Source: Pristionchus mayeri (Eukaryota; Nematoda; Chromadorea; Rhabditida; Neodiplogasteridae). From it: DNA of 64,000 nt. Shown piece after piece: positions 58,754 to 64,000 of this stretch (its first letter is position 1; each line of letters begins with the position of its first letter). Location of the stretch: the NCBI GenBank assembly GCA_036245805.1, contig BTRK01000003.1:44816044-44880043 (forward strand), given 5' to 3'. A program made the translations under genes and the position numbers. The notes under the pieces were generated by a model. That model ran no database searches. It worked only from the letters and a program-made list of their open reading frames with translations, and was not told where the DNA came from.

Positions 58754-60779
58754 AGTGGATTGGTTTTTTTAAAATAATTTTTTAAACTATGGCCTTCCAA
58801 GAATCGGCGTTGACCCTGCTTACTTGGAATAATTATTCACGTAACATAAATCCGTCGGGGAGTTATTTTTCGCTTAGATTAATGTCTGGTTGTTTTCCAT
58901 TATCTATTCAGCACTATGATCACAACAATCGCGGTCATGTCAAGCTAGCATAATGTAGTGATCCATTGAATCCGTGAAGTGTTTATGATAAATTTCGTAG
59001 GCTGAATCGGCGAAGCATTGGTGAAAATTATTTACCCCAGGAATAACCAACTTTCGCAACACTCACCCAACTGGGCGTTAATGCTTTCAGAGTTGACACT
59101 GGATAATTTCATGTTCTATAATTTATTTGCTCTATAATAGTAACCACCACAAAAGTCGAGTCCGGTCATTTGTGACACAAATTAAATTCTCACTAGACAA
59201 ATATTGGATTGCAAAGACTTTAGTACAATTCATCGATTTCTTTTGAGAAATTTCTTGAATTCCCTTGGTGAACTTGCGCTTTGGTGTTACTAATAATTTT
59301 GTACCTCCTTGTTTAGATAATAGCATTCTGATTCCTTGAGAGAGAAAAATTATAATAATCTCTTACCTCCTCCAGAGAAGGCGCTCCTCTGGTCAACGTT
59401 GATCACAACTTGTCAGAGGCATGCGAAGAATCAGCGACGGACATAGATCTGAATCAATGAAAGATTAATTAATATCGAAGGAAGTGATTTGATTTATACG
59501 GGAATGATTTTTTTTAGTTAAGAAGACACTCGACCTATCATTATCAAGAAGCGTCATCGACTTACAAACCACATTCGCTCCTCAGAACCACCTAGGCCAT
59601 CGCAATTATTTTTTAGTAATCTTGGCTTCTCATTTTCTTTCTAGATCGCAAAACGCGAAGTTCTCAAAGCGTCCTTTGAAATAATTTGCGATGGTTGTTT
59701 ATTCGCTGGAATATTTTTTAATTGAATATTAACGCGTGTTGTATCCCTATCAAACAAAGCTAAGAATTCCCTATTAACTAACATAAGCGAAACTAGTATT
59801 CACCTCTCGTTAGTGCGAGAAAAGTGCTTCTAGCAGGTGATTTTTCGAGTAGGGCATAAACGAGGTGGCATAGATTTCGTGTGATATTGAAAACATAAAT
59901 GATGATAGCCTTGCATGGAATTCTGATGGAATCCATTTCCCTTTAGCTAGCAGTAATGTTGCCTACGGTTGATTTCATATACGCAAAAGCATAGCGTAAT
60001 AGTGCAGTGCAATAATGCACTCCTAAATCTAGAACAATCTGAAGTATATATTTTAGAATCTGTTAATCATTCGAATGGTTGTTTATCACGGATTAATAAC
60101 ATCAAGAAGGGGAAGGTTTTGTTTTCATTTCAAAGATTCAAGAGCGTGCGCTAATGGAACTGCAAAGGGGCGGTGCTTCCTCCCTACTTTCTCGCTTGTC
60201 TCTCACCCGGCGTGTGCAGAGAGCGCGCGCTCTAGAGGAGCTCTGCCTTTCTTCTCCTCCTCGAGCAAATCTCGACGTAGCTATGCTCAAAGTTTTGTAA
60301 AAACCAGGTAGAGCGGGCTCCGCCCACTTCGCATTCGTCCCGATTTCGATTCCCTTCCCGTTGTGACTCTTTTTGAGGTGTTTTTAGGCCATAACTCGAG
60401 TCAATACGATATCGCCAAACGGCAAAAAGTATGACCTTATTTAGCCCCAAAGGGATACATTAGACCCACAAATGGCCCTGCCAAAGCAAATGTATACTAT
60501 GAAAAAATTCCAAGGGTAGCTCTGATTTAAAAAAAAAATGCATAAATGTCTAAACATTTTTTGATTTTGTGTTGATTCACTGCTGTGGTAGGGGCCTCGT
60601 ATGAAGCATGGGATTGATGTAAAAAACACGATGTGGGCGTTGCGGAGATATTCGAACTGGTATCGCTTCTTTTGAGTTGCCCGTCGAGTCTCCGTTTCGA
60701 ATAAATGAGAAAAGACCGTTATCCTGGGCAGCAGTGTTTATTTTTGTCCTTTAGTCAAACATGTCCCTTCTCTTGTCAG
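58754..60779. other. stretch with one decayed LRR exon, otherwise no gene
   Basis: A minus-strand exon D copy lies at 59367-59449: acceptor gattcag, SMSVADSSHASDKL, then TGA where exon D has TGG, donor gtaaga. A GC-rich patch at 60170-60250 has no exon structure I can support. Confidence 0.5.
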
Positions 60780-62266
60780 GTGCATCTTCTCTCGTGTGTG
60801 CTACCGGAGGGACTGCTGCTGCGAACACTTGCTGCGTCGCTACCCATTCTGAGGTAGGCCAGAATAGAATTTAGAATTTATCATTATTCGCGGGGTGTAC
60901 GCTCTGATCATAGGCTACGTTCCTGCCATTCTTCTTTAGTCAGACTCCACCAATGGTTTCCCATCACAGAGGTAGGTCAAAGAAGCGGAAACAATATTCT
61001 CGTTCTGAGTCAATTTTCCGCTTGCATTGTTTTCATCCAGTGCACAAGTAGACGAAAAGCGAATTCGCCTAGAACAATTTCGATGAACTAGGTGGCTTTT
61101 AGATGCGATATTGATTCGTAAGCCATAGACGGCGCATATTGATAATGTCATGACGAGTAGCTTCTTTAAATAAGACTTTCTTTTATCAACATCATTCCTT
61201 CTTTCCCTTTGAGATCTCTATTCCGTCACCGATTCTTCGCATGCCTCTGACAAACTGTGCTCTACGCTGGCCACAGGAGCGCCCTGTTTGGAGGAGGTTA
61301 GGATTATTTGTTTTATTATTTCCAGCAACGAATCGGAAGGCGATTAACTAAACGAGGAGGCAGAAAGCTAGTAGTGACACAAAAGAGCAAGTTCACCAAA
61401 CGAGCTGCGTAATCGATTTTTTTTCAAGAAATCTCTCTGAAGAAAAAGAATTGTACTGAATTGACTTTAGTAGTAGCAATGCAACTAAGAGTTGTCTAGT
61501 GAGAATCAAATTTTAGGAACTATGATTGAGATGAAGGAACTTTGTACTAGAATTTTGGGAAATATATATGCCCATCTCTTTCCTTCTCCCTTCAGATCTC
61601 CCTCCGTGGCTGCCACAATGTCTCAGCTGCCTCTCTGGTCGCTCTTTTGGAAGGGGCCGAGAGAAGAAGAGCCCAGCTACTCACTCTACGAATGGAGGAC
61701 ACCGCTTTCTGCAGTGAACAGACGAGTGCAGGGGGGGGGGGGGTACGGTAACGATATCTAAGAAAAGTACGGTAGGGTATAAGGAGTTTAAAATAAGGAA
61801 GAGCATGTGGGAGGCGCAGTAACTTTGCTCTCATTATATTCAGTAAGTCCAGTAGGTGAAGGGAGTATTGGGTGTAGCATAATCATTGCGGAGATAGAGA
61901 GCGAGTAGAGCAAATAACGTCCGGGTTAGATGAGAGTGATTGTTTGTTGAGAATAAGCATCCCGTATGTATCACCGACCCGTTCGAGTTGTGTGGATATA
62001 GAAAAAGTGATGCGGGAACGTGGCTGGTGAGGGAAGAAAATGGCTGATAATTGTGCCCCTTGCCAGACATTGATTATCTTGGAAATTACTGCGAAAATTA
62101 CTGAGCTTTCGTTGAGAATTTGATGTGAGATGCGCAAAATGCATATCAAGGTCAAACTCTTCTTCCTCACGGGGTTTCTCTCTCTTTTTTCTCTACTTCT
62201 AACATGTTGACTTCTATGAGGTTACAATCGCGCTTATTGCAAGCTTTTATCGATTGGAGAAGGTGA
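60780..62266 (+). pseudogene. third LRR-gene copy (exons X, D, E, C-like)
   Basis: X (60780-60853) is open, 74 nt, phase 0 to 2: VHLLSCVLPEGLLLRTL, then AASLPIL. D (about 61214-61297) has one inserted base and a gag acceptor, which breaks the frame. E (61596 to about 61743) is open, but its end is an expanded G13 run next to the gtacgg donor. A C-like exon (about 62172-62266, donor gtgagg) lies downstream of E, out of normal order. Exon F is not seen. X joins D in frame in the first copy's phase, which supports X as a genuine LRR exon. Confidence 0.6.
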
Positions 62267-63076
62267 GGGGGAGTACAGTAGGGAGTACGGTCAAATATAG
62301 TGCAGAAGAATATTCATTAAAATTCGAGGTCGTTAAAGTAAGGCAGCAGTTCCTTTGACTGCGGGAGAGAAGATGAACCTGTGGAGAGAGAAATGTCAGA
62401 ATCTCAAGACTAAAAGACAATAATTTTTACTTTAAAACGCTGTCTCCCTTAGAACGGAGGGGTAGGTGGCACAATCGTTCAAAATCATCACAGGCGGCTC
62501 AAACTTTGGGGGCAGAGTGCCTATGGGTGGGATACACTTCAGCCACAAAATTGGACCCAAAAGTTGATCTTTGATCTTTCAGATCGAAAAATTTCAACTT
62601 AATTTTAACCCTACATGTTATACACCATTCGAAAGAGCATAAAAAGTTATATGTGAATCCAAGTTTTTGTAATCGTAGATCGATATTTGCTCAAGATATG
62701 GGACAAATTGTAAAAAAATGCAAATCATTTTCATTCAAAAAAAATATTGAACCAGGTTCCAACGAGCTCTAGCCCCTGGAAATTAAGTATGTAATGTAAA
62801 ATTGCATGCTGAATCCGGAAAAAAAATACGGCATCTCGCTCCGACATACCATGCATTGACTTTTCTTCGAAAATCTAGCTCGCAATCGCCGACGCAGGTT
62901 CGATTCCGCCCGGATGCACTAATGTTTTGCCAACTTTTATCCCTTCTGTTATGATGATATTTCAACTTTTTATTGCATTTCATTGTATAATACGACTTTA
63001 TGAAGCATTAATTTGGAATTTGCTGAACTTATTACTATTTTTTAGACTACTGAGAAACAATTTGCAATCGATTATA
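62267..63076. other. stretch with no supported gene; T-arm-like word
   Basis: GCAGGTTCGATTCCGCCC at 62895 contains a perfect B-box (GGTTCGATTCC), but no D-arm or acceptor stem lies upstream, so it is at most a tRNA-derived scrap. No exons are recognised. Confidence 0.45.
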
Positions 63077-64000
63077 TCAATCATGCACGTTCAAATGCCT
63101 TTCTGCATAAGTTCTGTGAGCTCGCGTTCTCCTGTTTCGAACTTCTTCCAATTCCTCCTCGAGCATTGTAAAAACACTCTCATCTCCTGCCTCTTGCGAG
63201 TCCTCCACGGAAACTTGGTCAGGGGTATGTTTGGGAACATAATCTGGCATCTCCACGGGAATTCCTAGTACTTGGCCCAGACTAGAAACAACGGCAGATA
63301 TCGGCTCCTCAGGAATTCTGCCCTCTCTGCTCACTTCTTTAGAATCATCATCGTCGCGTTCCTGGCTATCTGCAAGGCTTTCGAATGATCCCATCATGGC
63401 CAGCTCTTGAGACGGAATTCCAAATATCTCGTTCCCGGGCTTGATCACAACAATTTCACTCTGCTCGGTTATTTCCTCCTCCATTATCTCATTCGGCAGA
63501 GTCATGTTGAAGATCTCGTCCATGTGGTTCATAATAGATTATTCTATCAATTCGCTGCCACTCTTGAAGTTTTCATGATCGAATACGGCTTCATCAACGT
63601 CGAACTAGCCAATGCCTTCTACATCATCGACTTCCTCCTCATCATAATTGCATTCCTCCATTCCATCATTAGCTCTTTTCGTCCTCTTGCATTTTTTTTT
63701 TCTTCCCTCCCTTCTTCGTTGCGGCCTTCACTGAACCATCTCTCCTCTCTGCCTTGATCCTGCTGTAATAAGAGTCGATCTGCCTCGCATTCAGCCGTTC
63801 CTCGGGAGTGAACATTCGAGTTCAATCGGGATTCACAGCTGCTCTCATTCGTTCTTCTCCTTCTTCAGCCGGAAATTTCGTTCCCGTTGTGATACCCTCA
63901 TCGAAGAGCATCTCGACGTACTCCTTAGCTTTCTCAGAATATCGCGAAGATGCTTTCTTATTCTTCAGTGCATATACTTGTACAACAATTGGAAAATGGC
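63077..64000 (-). pseudogene. broken gene with acidic C-terminal region, continues off the right edge
   Basis: On the minus strand one reading frame runs from the window edge to the stop before 63077 if three stops (TGA, TAG, TAA) and a one-base shift in an A10 run (63692-63701) are passed. Recognisable stretches are KKASSRYSEKAKEYVEMLF, MFTPEERLNARQIDSYYSRI, a KKGGKKK patch, and a long acidic tail with DDDDSKEVS. The last 151 codons (63532-63077) are fully open. I do not know the family. The basic patch plus acidic tail would suit a nuclear protein, but that is a guess. Confidence 0.5.

Noticed and set aside
62883..62925. tRNA T-arm/B-box-like word
   Set aside because: The B box is good, but the stem does not pair and no A box lies at the right distance upstream.

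Overview
The window looks like nuclear DNA of a free-living rhabditid nematode, most likely Caenorhabditis-like. The grounds are small exons with short introns, tttcag-type acceptors, introns full of TACGGTAG/TACTGTAG words, and many palindromic non-autonomous transposons, including TTAA- and TA-flanked classes typical of Caenorhabditis. There are no bacterial-style operons. Genes are sparse, broken and spread over many small exons, so I built most gene calls by hand from splice sites, reading phase and copy-to-copy comparison.

Two host genes dominate, and both occur in several copies. (1) A leucine-rich-repeat (LRR) gene runs on + from 20.36 to 26.57 kb, with phase-compatible exons ending in a clear stop. 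Partial copies lie at 22.7-23.5, 28.4-29.4, 36.5-37.4 and 60.8-62.3 kb, and isolated decayed exons lie on both strands at 4.2, 7.2, 8.4, 14.4, 35.7, 54.8-56.7 and 59.4 kb. (2) A fucose-1-phosphate guanylyltransferase (FPGT-like) gene runs on + from 37.6 to 44.83 kb, with about ten exons, a 16-nt microexon and no recognisable N-terminal exons. A second, pseudogenised copy at 56.8-58.8 kb keeps N-terminal pieces, and one exon is duplicated on - at 52.8 kb. The LRR and FPGT genes seem to have been duplicated as neighbours and then broken up.

Mobile DNA fills most of the rest. There is a transposon-like gene with a frameshift (17.8-19.3 kb, -) whose 3' part is repeated inverted 10 kb away (6.0-7.0 kb). 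A head-to-head pair of RTE-type LINE 3' ends lies at 15.4-16.7 kb and a CR1-like LINE 3' end at 21.8-22.4 kb. A gag plus aspartic-protease fragment lies at 31.8-33.2 kb. Large palindromes lie at 2.5, 7.5, 10.5, 12.7, 13.9, 23.5, 25.1, 27.7, 29.8, 34.8, 37.8, 40.0, 45.1 and 47.1 kb. One Tc1-ended palindrome (39.95-42.30 kb) carries a second palindromic element inserted in its terminal repeat, with a clean 4-bp target duplication. A 3.66-kb palindrome (47.11-50.77 kb) has a tRNA-like sequence near each end.

The right end (63.08-64.0 kb, -) holds a broken gene with in-frame stops and a homopolymer frameshift. The left end may carry two exons of a - strand gene that leaves the window. I found no complete undescribed pathway. 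The most unusual content is the repeated breakage of two neighbouring genes by palindromic elements, with insertions that can be dated relative to one another.
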